Positions 50,345 through 58,509 are shown, counted from the first letter of the stretch. The stretch is DNA of 64,000 nucleotides from an uncultured Ruminococcus sp. (GCA_900315975.1 ONBA01000007.1:1-64000); one strand, 5' to 3'. Notes: generated by a model not told the origin, from the letters alone. Made by a program: numbers and translations.

Positions 50345-51232
50345 ATGGACAAGAAGAAAAAAATACTGATTTACACCGCCGCTGCCGCAGTTTCACTGAA
50401 TATTGTAATGAATCTGCTCGGAAATCGCCTTGAAACCGAATACTACACCGTAAACTCAGACAAAATTGACAGTCCGTTCAGGATAGTATTTATCTCCGAC
50501 CTTCACAACTGCAAATACGGCGGTAAGGACAACAAAAAGCTATGGGACATGATTCAGACTGCTGAACCTGATATAGTCCTTTTCGGCGGCGATGTTATAG
50601 ACTTTCACGGCGGAACAACTACCGCTCTCCGGCTTATGGGTAAGGCTTCGGAAAGCTATCCGTGCACCTATTCGCCGGGAAATCATGAGTATATGCGCGA
50701 TGACTATGAAAGATTCTTCTCAGCAGTACGCTCTGCCGGCGGCAAAGCAAGTATAGGCGTTGCAGAAGGAAGTTCTGACGATATTATAGCAAACGGTCAG
50801 GCAGTACGCGTCTGCGGAGTCTCTGATGCGTCAGGCAGATACGACAAGCTTGTAAAGTGTTGTGAATGTCTCGATAAGCCGTTCATGTACGAAACAGAAA
50901 GTCCGGAAACATATAATATACTGCTCCTGCATCAGCCTGAACAGCTTGAAGATGTTACAAGCGAAACTGCCAGCCGACAAAACAATTTCGACCTCGTGCT
51001 GTCAGGTCACGCTCACGGCGGTCAATGGCGCATTCCCAAACTGCTTGAACAGGGACTGTATGCACCAGACCAGGGTATTTTTCCGGAGTTTACCGGCGGT
51101 CAGCGCAACTCAGGTGATACTGTACAGATAGTCAGCCGCGGACTTGCAAAGCCTCTGCGTATGATACTTATACCGCGTATATTCAACCGTCCGGAAGTCT
51201 CAGTGATAGACGTAAAGCCGTCGGGTCAATAA
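50345..51232 (+). CDS. membrane-anchored metallophosphoesterase (YaeI/YkuE type)
   Basis: 295 residues. An N-terminal signal anchor (about 8-24) is followed by an extracytoplasmic calcineurin-like domain. FISDLHNCKYGG, GGDVIDFHGG, SPGNHEYM, LLLHQPEQ and SGHAHGGQWRIP occur in family order. Relatives act on lipid A-type or undecaprenyl-linked phosphoesters or cyclic nucleotides. The substrate is unknown. A TATAATC box and GGAGG precede the ATG. Confidence 0.88.
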   Translation: MDKKKKILIYTAAAAVSLNIVMNLLGNRLETEYYTVNSDKIDSPFRIVFISDLHNCKYGGKDNKKLWDMIQTAEPDIVLFGGDVIDFHGGTTTALRLMGKASESYPCTYSPGNHEYMRDDYERFFSAVRSAGGKASIGVAEGSSDDIIANGQAVRVCGVSDASGRYDKLVKCCECLDKPFMYETESPETYNILLLHQPEQLEDVTSETASRQNNFDLVLSGHAHGGQWRIPKLLEQGLYAPDQGIFPEFTGGQRNSGDTVQIVSRGLAKPLRMILIPRIFNRPEVSVIDVKPSGQ

Positions 51233-51283
51233 AATATACAGAAAATAATATACCATATTTCGTTTATTTTATGTTATCAGCAC

Positions 51284-51312
51284 TTGTAATTCTGCGGGCA
51301 AAATGTTATAAT
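51284..51312 (+). promoter_or_regulatory. sigma-A promoter of rlmB
   Basis: TTGTAA (51284-51289), 17 bases, TATAAT (51307-51312). The leader of about 75 nt contains two small hairpins, and AAAAGGAG 33 bases before the ATG. Confidence 0.75.
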
Positions 51313-51391
51313 GTAAAGTGACCCTTTATAGGGAAATTCAACGAAAAAGAACAAAAGGAGCCGAGCTGAATTTGCTCGCAGAAAGAGAAAT

Positions 51392-52171
51392 ATGGAAAAG
51401 AAACACGAAATATCCGCTCCTGCTGAAGACATAATCTGCGGCAGGAATCCGGTCATTGAGGCGCTCAAATCCGGAGCTAACCTCGACACTGTCTACATAG
51501 ACGGCAACGGCGGAAGTCTCAGCGTTATCCGCCGGCTTGCAAAGGAAAACGGTATCGTCGTCAAGGACGCTATCGACGCTAAGCTCAGCAAACTCTCAGG
51601 AGGTGCTTCTCATCAGGGAGTCGTCGCTGTAGGCGCATGCGGTGAATACGTTTCACTCGACGATATCCTCGCAGTCTCGGAGAAAAAGGGTACTCCCCCT
51701 TTCATCATTATCTGCGACGAAATCGAAGACCCCCACAACCTCGGTGCTATCATCCGTACAGCTGAAACGTCCGGTGTTGACGGTGTTATTATCCCGAAAC
51801 GCAGAAGCGCAGGTCTGAATGCGACCGTATTCAAGACATCAGCAGGTGCCGCAAGTTATGTACCGGTCGCAAGAGTGTCAAATCTTGCGTCTGCTATCGA
51901 CGAACTCAAGGAGCGCGGTGTATGGATATACGGCACTGACGCTTCCGGCAGCGATTACACTGCTACCGATTTCACAGGCAGCTGCGGACTTGTCATCGGC
52001 TCTGAAGGCTTCGGAATCAGCAAGCTGATACAGAAAAAATGCGACTTCATGGTAAAACTTCCTATGCTCGGAAAAATTAATTCGCTCAACGCTTCTGTTG
52101 CTGCGGGAATATTCATGTACGAGGTGCTCCGCCAGCGAAATGCCGGCTCGCAAGGAGGTAGCAATGCCTGA
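51392..52171 (+). CDS. rlmB: 23S rRNA 2'-O-ribose methyltransferase RlmB (SpoU family)
   Basis: 259 residues. N-terminal substrate-binding domain with ICGRNPVIEAL, then the SPOUT trefoil-knot domain with DEIEDPHNLGAIIRTAE (motif 1), VIGSEGFG (motif 2) and LNASVAAGI (motif 3). It methylates G2251 in E. coli 23S rRNA. The immediate binding site is weak (AAAGAG); the strong AAAAGGAG is separated from the ATG by a CGAGC/GCTCG hairpin. The 3' end overlaps the next gene by 8 bases. Confidence 0.92.
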   Translation: MEKKHEISAPAEDIICGRNPVIEALKSGANLDTVYIDGNGGSLSVIRRLAKENGIVVKDAIDAKLSKLSGGASHQGVVAVGACGEYVSLDDILAVSEKKGTPPFIIICDEIEDPHNLGAIIRTAETSGVDGVIIPKRRSAGLNATVFKTSAGAASYVPVARVSNLASAIDELKERGVWIYGTDASGSDYTATDFTGSCGLVIGSEGFGISKLIQKKCDFMVKLPMLGKINSLNASVAAGIFMYEVLRQRNAGSQGGSNA

Positions 52172-54683
52172 CCAGAAACTATCTGTCGAGGATATTCTCA
52201 AAGAGTATTCCGCCGGCAGCAATGACTCTTCTGCCACTCATATAGACCGAATCGACGCACAAAAAGTCATAAACACTACCTTGCCCGACCCAATTAAAAA
52301 GGTTTCCGCTCCAAAACCTGCGGCAATCTCCCACGAACGGCGTGAGCTGTTTGATGAGCCGGCTGAAAAGCCTGCTCCGGCTGAGAGTATAAAACTATCT
52401 GACCTTTCACGCAAAACTACCGGATTCGCCGGAAACGAGGGTCTCACGGAAGTGAAAACGGAAACTCCAGCTATCACCTACTCAGCTGACGAAATAGCTC
52501 CTATGGGCGAAACTCCAAGAATAAGACGAATGTCCGACTCAACAAGAGCCCGTGAAATAGAAAAGCAGAAAAAGAAAAAAAAGCGAAGCAAAAACAAAAA
52601 AGCTTCCTATACATACGATAAGGAGACTCCCGAAGGCGAGTATATGTACACACCGCCGGAGTTCAAAAAGAAAAAGCGCTCACGCCGCGAGATCCTCAGT
52701 GAAGTCGAAGCTCCTGAGGGAAAGAAGTACATAACTGATATAGTTCCCTCGCCTGACGCTGTAGAAGCCGCCAAGCCTGTCGTACCTGCTCCGCGTGCTG
52801 AAATTACGAGTATAAACCTCAGTGAAAAGCAGGAAGTTGAAGCAGGTGCTCTCGACGTTCATATCACCCAGGACGCTGACGAAGTTACAAGGATAAAGTC
52901 CAAAAGTGAGCGTACTAAACGTATCGTCGATTTCAACTACTACGGTGATGTTCAGGACGTAGGACGCGATATCTATGAACTGAAAAATATCATCTCGACA
53001 AGAGTTGCCGTACTCGCTATGACGGCATTCCTGAGCCTGTATATCACGGTTTGCAGCCGTTTCGGACTCCCTATACTCGATTTTCTCAGGATAGAGCATA
53101 TCAACACCTACCTCATTACTCACCTTTTACTCGGTACACTCGCGATACTCTATTCGCTGCCGGTAATCACTAAGGGACTGAAAAATCTCTTCTCATTCAA
53201 GGCTGACAGTGACTCGCTTACAGCTGTTACAGCGGTAGTTTGCCTGATGTCAGTGATAACTGCATTTCTGCGCAAGGACATGGCTCAGAAAGAACTTATC
53301 CACATATATATGCCGGTCGGAATATTCGCAATGCTGACAAACGCTATCGGCAAACTGCTCATTCTCAAACGTGCACAGCGAAATTTCAGGTTCGTGTCAC
53401 AGAATTTCGACCGCCATGCAGTCGTATACGTCAAGGACGAGGAACGTGCTGAACGTCTCACGCGCGGTACACTCGGAGATTTCCCGATACTCGCGGCAAT
53501 GCGCAAGACCGATTTCCTTACCGATTTTCTGCGGTATTCCTACTCAGCTGACATCACCGATGCCTACTGCCGGAAATCCGTTCCGCTGTGTATAATCGCT
53601 TCTGCACTCGTTTCTGCTTTCCTGACATTCTTCAGGACAGGCTCTTTCATAAAAACAGAGTCGCTCGCATTCGGCTTTTCTATATTCAGTATGCTGATTT
53701 GCGCTTGCTCATGCATAGCACTGCCTTTCGTTGCAAATATCCCGCTCGAAAAAATATCAAATATCACGCTCAAAAACAAGGGTATCCTCCTCGGCTATCA
53801 GAGCGTTGATGACCTTTATGACACTAACTCGATGCTCATAGAAAGCAGTACTCTATTCCCGGAAAATTCTATTCGTCTCGGTGGAATAAAGGTATTTTCC
53901 AACATCAAGCTCGACGAAGCACTGCTCGACGCAGCAAGCCTCACTCACCACGCAGGAAGTGTTCTACAGCAGCTTTTCACCGATGTTATCGCCGGCAAGG
54001 AGTCTCTGCTCTACCCTATCGAAAACTTCTCAGTTGAAGACGAACTCGGACTCTGCGGCTGGATAAACAACCGCCGTATCCTCCTCGGAAACCGTGAACT
54101 CATGACAAGCCACAACATCGAGGGTATCCCATCAAAGGCACAGGAAACCGAGTATGCAGAGGGACGTGAACCGCTGTATCTCTCGATATCAGGCAATATT
54201 GCCGCTATGTTCGTGGTGGACATCATACCCGACAGAAATATCAAAAAATGGAGTGTAAAGCTCGTTAAGAAGAAGATATACCTCATCATCAAGAGTACCG
54301 ACCACTTCATCACACAGTCAAGCATCTCAAAATACTATGGTATTCCAAACAATATGATAAGAATTATCCCCAAGCGCCTTTACGCTGACTTCGATGCAGA
54401 GACCAAAAAGGTCGTGCGAATGAGTGCTTCAATGGCGTGCACTGGCAGATTCACCTCTTTCGCTCAGCTGATACTCGGTATCAAAACTATACACTCAGCT
54501 GCAACGACCGGACTCATCTTCCAGACCGCATCAATATTGCTTGGATTTGGTCTCTCGATGATGCTGATACTGTCCAAAGCATTTGAATTCGATTATATTT
54601 ATATGTCAGCAACAGCAATGCTGATATACAATCTCATATGTGCCGCACTCACCTATTTAGCGGTCAGCCGAAACAAGATATAA
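52164..54683 (+). CDS. degenerate heavy-metal-type (P1B) P-ATPase-like membrane protein, probable pseudoenzyme
   Basis: 839 residues from the ATG at 52164 (GGAGG; overlaps rlmB). A long disordered N-terminus (1-275) is rich in Lys/Arg, Pro and Glu (KKKKKKR near 136). Then come pairs of membrane helices (281-298, 318-336; 353-368, 383-400), a small soluble segment where the actuator domain should be (402-470, no TGE), and helices 474-490 and 500-521. The CPC ion site reads CACSC (513-517), and the phosphorylation site reads LIESSTLF, with Glu560 where DKTGTLT has Asp. An N-domain-like region with GNRELM (642-647) follows. TGDN reads STDH (711-714), the GDGxND hinge is missing, and two final helices (about 782-803, 812-834) close the protein. 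The topology is that of a P1B pump but every catalytic motif is lost. Function unknown. Confidence 0.8.
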   Translation: MPDQKLSVEDILKEYSAGSNDSSATHIDRIDAQKVINTTLPDPIKKVSAPKPAAISHERRELFDEPAEKPAPAESIKLSDLSRKTTGFAGNEGLTEVKTETPAITYSADEIAPMGETPRIRRMSDSTRAREIEKQKKKKKRSKNKKASYTYDKETPEGEYMYTPPEFKKKKRSRREILSEVEAPEGKKYITDIVPSPDAVEAAKPVVPAPRAEITSINLSEKQEVEAGALDVHITQDADEVTRIKSKSERTKRIVDFNYYGDVQDVGRDIYELKNIISTRVAVLAMTAFLSLYITVCSRFGLPILDFLRIEHINTYLITHLLLGTLAILYSLPVITKGLKNLFSFKADSDSLTAVTAVVCLMSVITAFLRKDMAQKELIHIYMPVGIFAMLTNAIGKLLILKRAQRNFRFVSQNFDRHAVVYVKDEERAERLTRGTLGDFPILAAMRKTDFLTDFLRYSYSADITDAYCRKSVPLCIIASALVSAFLTFFRTGSFIKTESLAFGFSIFSMLICACSCIALPFVANIPLEKISNITLKNKGILLGYQSVDDLYDTNSMLIESSTLFPENSIRLGGIKVFSNIKLDEALLDAASLTHHAGSVLQQLFTDVIAGKESLLYPIENFSVEDELGLCGWINNRRILLGNRELMTSHNIEGIPSKAQETEYAEGREPLYLSISGNIAAMFVVDIIPDRNIKKWSVKLVKKKIYLIIKSTDHFITQSSISKYYGIPNNMIRIIPKRLYADFDAETKKVVRMSASMACTGRFTSFAQLILGIKTIHSAATTGLIFQTASILLGFGLSMMLILSKAFEFDYIYMSATAMLIYNLICAALTYLAVSRNKI

Positions 54684-54689
54684 AACCTC

Positions 54690-54729
54690 AGGACCTGCGT
54701 CTGCGCTACATAATGCAGGCACAGGTCCT
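54690..54729 (+). terminator. imperfect hairpin after the P-ATPase-like gene
   Basis: AGGACCTG (54690-54697) pairs with CAGGTCCT (54722-54729), with a smaller GCAG-type stem in the loop. Only TTG follows, so termination would be weak. Confidence 0.4.
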
Positions 54730-54753
54730 TTGACGTCCGAAAGGAGTGACGAT

Positions 54754-55242
54754 ATGTCCGACAAAAACAGAAACGGACATCGCAGCAACAATTACGATGA
54801 CCAGAACACACGCACTACCTACATTCCCCATGAAGTGAAGGAACAGTACCGCCCCGAAGGACAGCCTCAATACCGTGAGCAGCCGCGTCAGGGATACTAC
54901 GAGGGTCAGCCTCAGTACCGTGAACAGCCGCATCAGGGGTACTACGAGGGACAGCCTCAGTACCGTGAGCAGCCGCGTCAGGAGTACTACGAGGGACAGC
55001 CTCAATACCGTGAGCAGCCGCGTCAGCGGTACTACGAGGGACAGCCTCAGTACCGTGAGCAGCCGCGTCAGGGGTACTACGAGGGTCAGCCTCAATACCG
55101 TGAGCAGCCGCGTCAGGGGTACTACGAGGTGAGCAGCCACGTCAGCAAAGGCGCGATGCTCAGCCGCAAAATCGTCAGCGCCGTCCTGCACCTCCTCCGC
55201 CGCAGCGTAAGCCACGCAAGAAAAAAAGCGGCTCAGGAGTAG
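54754..55242 (+). CDS. N-terminal repeat part of a frameshifted LCP protein
   Basis: 162 residues from the ATG at 54754 (AAAGGAG upstream). A hydrophilic start is followed by six 15-residue repeats of GQPQYREQPRQGYYE type. After 55128 this frame becomes unlike the repeats and stops at 55242. One base back in phase, the sequence instead continues EQPRQQRRDAQPQ..., then a Pro-rich and Lys-rich stretch, a membrane helix and the LCP domain. The last repeat has lost 16 bases, which explains the shift. So this is the cytosolic N-terminus of the downstream LCP protein, separated by a frameshift, programmed slippage or a sequence error. Confidence 0.7.
   Translation: MSDKNRNGHRSNNYDDQNTRTTYIPHEVKEQYRPEGQPQYREQPRQGYYEGQPQYREQPHQGYYEGQPQYREQPRQEYYEGQPQYREQPRQRYYEGQPQYREQPRQGYYEGQPQYREQPRQGYYEVSSHVSKGAMLSRKIVSAVLHLLRRSVSHARKKAAQE
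54856..55128 (+). repeat. 45-bp tandem repeats, six complete units and one truncated
   Basis: Units at 54856-54900, 54901-54945, 54946-54990, 54991-55035, 55036-55080 and 55081-55125, each 45 bases (15 codons), differing by a few bases. The seventh begins at 55126 and lacks 16 bases (present in unit six as GGTCAGCCTCAATACC) before continuing GTGAGCAGCC. Gain or loss of whole units keeps the frame; the 16-base loss does not. Confidence 0.95.
55221..55227 (+). other. A7 slippery heptamer able to restore the LCP frame
   Basis: In the frame of the repeats the codons read AGA AAA AAA GCG, so the seven A form an X_XXY_YYZ heptamer. A -1 shift here passes the ribosome into AGC GGC TCA GGA, exactly the LCP frame (KKSGSGVGRFF), 13 bases before the zero-frame stop. 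Whether it works is untested. Confidence 0.5.
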
Positions 55243-55337
55243 GAAGATTCTTCCGCAGACTAATCATTACACTGCTGATAATACTGCTTCTGCTGTTTGG
55301 TGTTTACTCCGTAATATCGCTCTCACTCATAAAGAAA

Positions 55338-56183
55338 ATGAACTATCAGCCGACTGGTGAACGCGAGCGTACTTCCGGGGCACTTGCCCGAAGCTACGTC
55401 ACAAGTGTACTCGTTATAGGAACAGACGGCCGTACTCTCGACGACCGCGGACGTTCAGATTCAATGATACTTGTCTCACTCAACAGTGCAACAAATCAGA
55501 TGGGTATCACATCTTTCATGCGCGACTGCTATGTAGAAGTTCCCGGATACGGCTGGGATAAGCTGAATGCCGCATATTCCTACGGCGGTCCTGAACTTCT
55601 CATGGACACCATTGAACACAATTTCGGTGTCAAGATAGACGATTACGTAGCGGTAAACTTCATTTCATTCGCACAGATTGTCGACGCTGTAGGCGGAATC
55701 GATGTAGACCTGACTGATGATGAAGCTCAGGAACTCAATGTCATAATGGAAGCCGAGGTCAACAGTATTATGGGCGACGACCCGAGAGCCGACCTCCTCA
55801 GCGGCGGCGGTCACGATATACACCTCAGCGGTAAACAGGCTCTTTCATATGCACGAATCCGCCACGTCGGAAATGCCGATTTTGAGCGTACTGAGCGTCA
55901 GCGCAGAGTTGTCGGACTCGTCATGGACAAGCTCAAAACCAATCCGTTCAAGCTGAACAATTTCAAGTCGGAAGTTATGCCATATGTAACCACAAATATG
56001 GAGACCTCCGAGCTGTATAAGCTTTCACTTCGTGCTCCCCTCCTTGTGGGTTATAAGCGTGAACAGCTTCAGATACCAATAGAGAATTCCTATCATGGCG
56101 AAAGTACTCCGAGCGGTGACGCTCTTATCGTCGATTTCGATGTGAATTACGAAACTATCAAAAACGTTGTTTTCAGCAAGTAA
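55338..56183 (+). CDS. LytR-CpsA-Psr (LCP) family cell-wall glycopolymer transferase, domain part
   Basis: 281 residues in this reading. LCP enzymes attach teichoic acids or capsular glycopolymers to peptidoglycan outside the membrane. Visible are VLVIGTDGR with the Asp and first Arg, GRSDSMILVSLN, FMRDCYVEVPGYG, KLNAAYSYGG, VGGIDVDL and SYARIRHVGNADFERTERQRR. The ATG at 55338 lies after the membrane helix (IITLLIILLLLFGVYSVISL, encoded about 55260-55320) and has no ribosome binding site, so a protein made from it would lack its anchor. The genuine gene must begin at 54754 across the frameshift. It follows the P-ATPase-like gene. Confidence 0.85.
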   Translation: MNYQPTGERERTSGALARSYVTSVLVIGTDGRTLDDRGRSDSMILVSLNSATNQMGITSFMRDCYVEVPGYGWDKLNAAYSYGGPELLMDTIEHNFGVKIDDYVAVNFISFAQIVDAVGGIDVDLTDDEAQELNVIMEAEVNSIMGDDPRADLLSGGGHDIHLSGKQALSYARIRHVGNADFERTERQRRVVGLVMDKLKTNPFKLNNFKSEVMPYVTTNMETSELYKLSLRAPLLVGYKREQLQIPIENSYHGESTPSGDALIVDFDVNYETIKNVVFSK

Positions 56184-56315
56184 CAGCAACATATTGCTAA
56201 ACAATATGGCACAAAGCATAATTTTATTCATGAAACTACTATATTTATCAATAAAATGATATCAATCTTGAACACAAAATGATATAATCTTAAAAAAGCA
56301 CGGGAGGGCATGATT

Positions 56316-57269
56316 ATGTTAAAGGAAAAAGGCTTCTACAAAGGCGTCAACTTCGGAGGTTGGCTCTCACAATGCAATTACGAAAAAGAACACCTCGACT
56401 CTTTCATAACCGAACAGGATTTTGCAGCAGCTGCTGCATGGGGTATTGACCATATTCGTATCCCTTTCGACTACAACATTATCGAAAAAGACAGCGGAGT
56501 TTACATCGAGGAAGGCTTTGCATACCTCGACAAATCTGTCAAATACTGTGAAAAGTACGGTCTCAACCTTATTCTGGACCTCCACAAGACTGCCGGTTTC
56601 TCATTTGACTACTATTCAGAAAGCGAAAGCGGTTTCTTCGACAGTCCGGAATATCAGGAACGCTTCATCCTTCTTTGGGAAGAAATGGCTAAAAGATACG
56701 GCAAGTATGCAAGCCATGTTGCATTTGAACTTCTAAACGAGGTGACCAATGCTGAGTATATCGACACATGGAATGACATCGTCCGCCGCTGTATACCGCG
56801 CATCAGAAAGTTCGCTCCTGACACTCTTATCCTCGTCGGAAGCTATAACAACAACTCCGCGGCTACAGTTCAGTACCTCGAAAAACCTTACGACGACAAG
56901 ATAATCTACAATATGCACTGCTATGAACCCCTCAAGTTCACTCATCAGGGTGCTTACTGGACTGACGCTATCAATCCCGATGAGCGTATAAAGTTCTCAG
57001 AAAGCGGCTGTAATGCTGAGTATTTCGAGGAACTCTTCTCTACTGCTATCGCAAAGGCAAAAGAATTCGGAGCTGACCTCTACTGCGGCGAATACGGCGT
57101 TATCGACGTTGTACCTGCTGAGGACACTATTGCATGGTACAAAACTATCAACTCCGTATTCGAGAAGTACGGAATAGGCAGAAGTGCATGGTCATATAAG
57201 AAAATGGACTTTGGTCTGACTGACAGCCGCCTTGACGGCGTGCGCGATGAGCTTTTAAGCCTTCTTTAA
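56316..57269 (+). CDS. GH5 family glycoside hydrolase (cellulase-like), no signal peptide
   Basis: 317 residues from the ATG at 56316 (GGAGG 8 bases upstream; another ATG at 56310 is only 2 bases from it). A single (beta/alpha)8 GH5 domain begins GVNFGGWLS. Catalytic acid/base Glu142 is in ELLNEVT, nucleophile Glu259 in YCGEYGV; HIRIPFDYN and NMHCYEP are other conserved strands. With no signal peptide, CBM or dockerin it must act in the cytosol, probably on imported oligosaccharides (beta-glucosides or mannosides). It has its own TGATATAAT extended -10 (about 56278-56286) and terminator. Confidence 0.9.
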   Translation: MLKEKGFYKGVNFGGWLSQCNYEKEHLDSFITEQDFAAAAAWGIDHIRIPFDYNIIEKDSGVYIEEGFAYLDKSVKYCEKYGLNLILDLHKTAGFSFDYYSESESGFFDSPEYQERFILLWEEMAKRYGKYASHVAFELLNEVTNAEYIDTWNDIVRRCIPRIRKFAPDTLILVGSYNNNSAATVQYLEKPYDDKIIYNMHCYEPLKFTHQGAYWTDAINPDERIKFSESGCNAEYFEELFSTAIAKAKEFGADLYCGEYGVIDVVPAEDTIAWYKTINSVFEKYGIGRSAWSYKKMDFGLTDSRLDGVRDELLSLL

Positions 57270-57281
57270 AGATTACTATAG

Positions 57282-57330
57282 AATTACCGGCAGTAAACGG
57301 ATTGTTTTCCTTTACTGCCGGTAATTTTTT
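57282..57330 (+). terminator. terminator after the GH5 gene
   Basis: A 16-bp perfect stem (AATTACCGGCAGTAAA 57282-57297, TTTACTGCCGGTAATT 57311-57326) followed by T residues. Confidence 0.92.
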
Positions 57331-57354
57331 GTTCACAGAATAGCAATAATTGCC

Positions 57355-57383
57355 TTGCTTTATGCACGATAGCAATGTATAAT
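57355..57383 (+). promoter_or_regulatory. sigma-A promoter of the flavodoxin-family gene
   Basis: TTGCTT (57355-57360), 17 bases, TATAAT (57378-57383), about 58 bases before the ATG at 57442. Confidence 0.75.
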
Positions 57384-57441
57384 AATAATGGGTATTGATT
57401 TATCCGCTATCACATTATATCATTTGTTTAAGGAGAATTTT

Positions 57442-58386
57442 ATGGCATTTAAAGTAATGGGCGTTACAGCCGGAAGAAAAGACAGCAACAGCGAAATCCT
57501 GCTTAAAGAAGCTCTTCTCGTCTGTCAGGAACAGGGCGCTGAAATAACTATGATAAACCTCAAGGACTATGAACTCCTTGACTGCACAGGCTGTACTTCA
57601 TGTACAATGGGTATGTCTATGGGCAAGCACACAGGCTGTGCCCTCGATAATAAGGACGACAAGAAGAAAATAATGGAAGTACTCCTCGACCAGGACGCTG
57701 TTATTTTCTCCGCTCCTACATATGCACTCATGCCCTCTTCGCTTTTCCTGAAATTCATGCACAGAAACCTCGCTTATGAGACCGCATTTCTCACTAAAAT
57801 CGGTGCTATAAAGCCGCGTGACCGCGTTGGCGCTCTTATCGCAGTAGGCGGTTCAACACGTTCATGGCAGTCGATGGCACTCGAATGTATGCAGGCAACC
57901 ACTTTCTCGAACAGCTTCAAGATCGTTGATATGTACATGGCAACTATGGTGCCCGCACCCGCACAGGTACTCCTCCATGAGGAAAAACTCGCACGCGCAA
58001 GAGAGATCGGTGCAAATATCATGAAGTCTCTCAACACTCCTGCCGCTGAACGCGAATGGCTCGGTGAACCCGATGCAGGCTGGTGTCCTAACTGTCACAG
58101 CAACTGTCTCTGCCTCGGTGAGCCGCAGTGGAAAGGACTTCAGTACCCTATCGAGTGCGCAGTATGCGGAGCAGGCGGCGACCTCGTTAAGACTGATGAC
58201 GGCAAATGGAAGTTCGTCATTGCCGCAAACGGACTTGAACGTGACCGTACCTCCGAAGAGGGTCGCGGAGTTCACTGCGACGAGATCGCTGATACTCAGG
58301 GAGGCTTCTTCATGGACCCCAAAAAGCGTGAAGAAGTAGCCGAAAAACTCCAGAAATACAAGAAGATTCAGTTTCCTGGAGTTTAA
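57442..58386 (+). CDS. NADPH-dependent FMN reductase/flavodoxin-family protein with Cys-rich C-terminus
   Basis: 314 residues from the ATG at 57442 (AAGGAG upstream). A flavodoxin-like fold covers about 1-200: VTAGRKDSNSEILLKEAL binds FMN phosphate and APTYALMPSS is the second loop. LLDCTGCTSCTMG with a later GCAL is a ferredoxin-like Cys cluster as in multimeric flavodoxin WrbA-like reductases. The C-terminal extension (about 208-260) has WCPNCHSNCLCLG and CAVCGAGG, likely zinc- or iron-sulfur-binding. Probably an electron-transfer or disulfide/nitro-reductase; substrate unknown. Confidence 0.85.
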   Translation: MAFKVMGVTAGRKDSNSEILLKEALLVCQEQGAEITMINLKDYELLDCTGCTSCTMGMSMGKHTGCALDNKDDKKKIMEVLLDQDAVIFSAPTYALMPSSLFLKFMHRNLAYETAFLTKIGAIKPRDRVGALIAVGGSTRSWQSMALECMQATTFSNSFKIVDMYMATMVPAPAQVLLHEEKLARAREIGANIMKSLNTPAAEREWLGEPDAGWCPNCHSNCLCLGEPQWKGLQYPIECAVCGAGGDLVKTDDGKWKFVIAANGLERDRTSEEGRGVHCDEIADTQGGFFMDPKKREEVAEKLQKYKKIQFPGV

Positions 58387-58422
58387 GCATTCCGTCAGAA
58401 TTGCATAAAATCATATCTGCCG

Positions 58423-58454
58423 AAAAGAACAGCCTTGTGGCTGTTCTTTTTTTT
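58423..58454 (+). terminator. terminator after the flavodoxin-family gene
   Basis: A 12-bp perfect stem (AAAAGAACAGCC 58423-58434, GGCTGTTCTTTT 58439-58450) with a four-base loop and a T run. Confidence 0.92.
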
Positions 58455-58480
58455 ATTTACAATTTTTTTCAGAAATGGTA

Positions 58481-58509
58481 TTGACAAACGTGTATATACC
58501 TGATATACT
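58481..58509 (+). promoter_or_regulatory. sigma-A promoter of the gntR-ABC operon
   Basis: TTGACA (58481-58486), 17 bases, TATACT (58504-58509). Confidence 0.85.

Noticed and set aside
54856..55128. regularly spaced 45-bp repeats as a CRISPR array
   Set aside because: Units are directly adjacent with no unique spacers and lie in a coding frame; they are coding tandem repeats.
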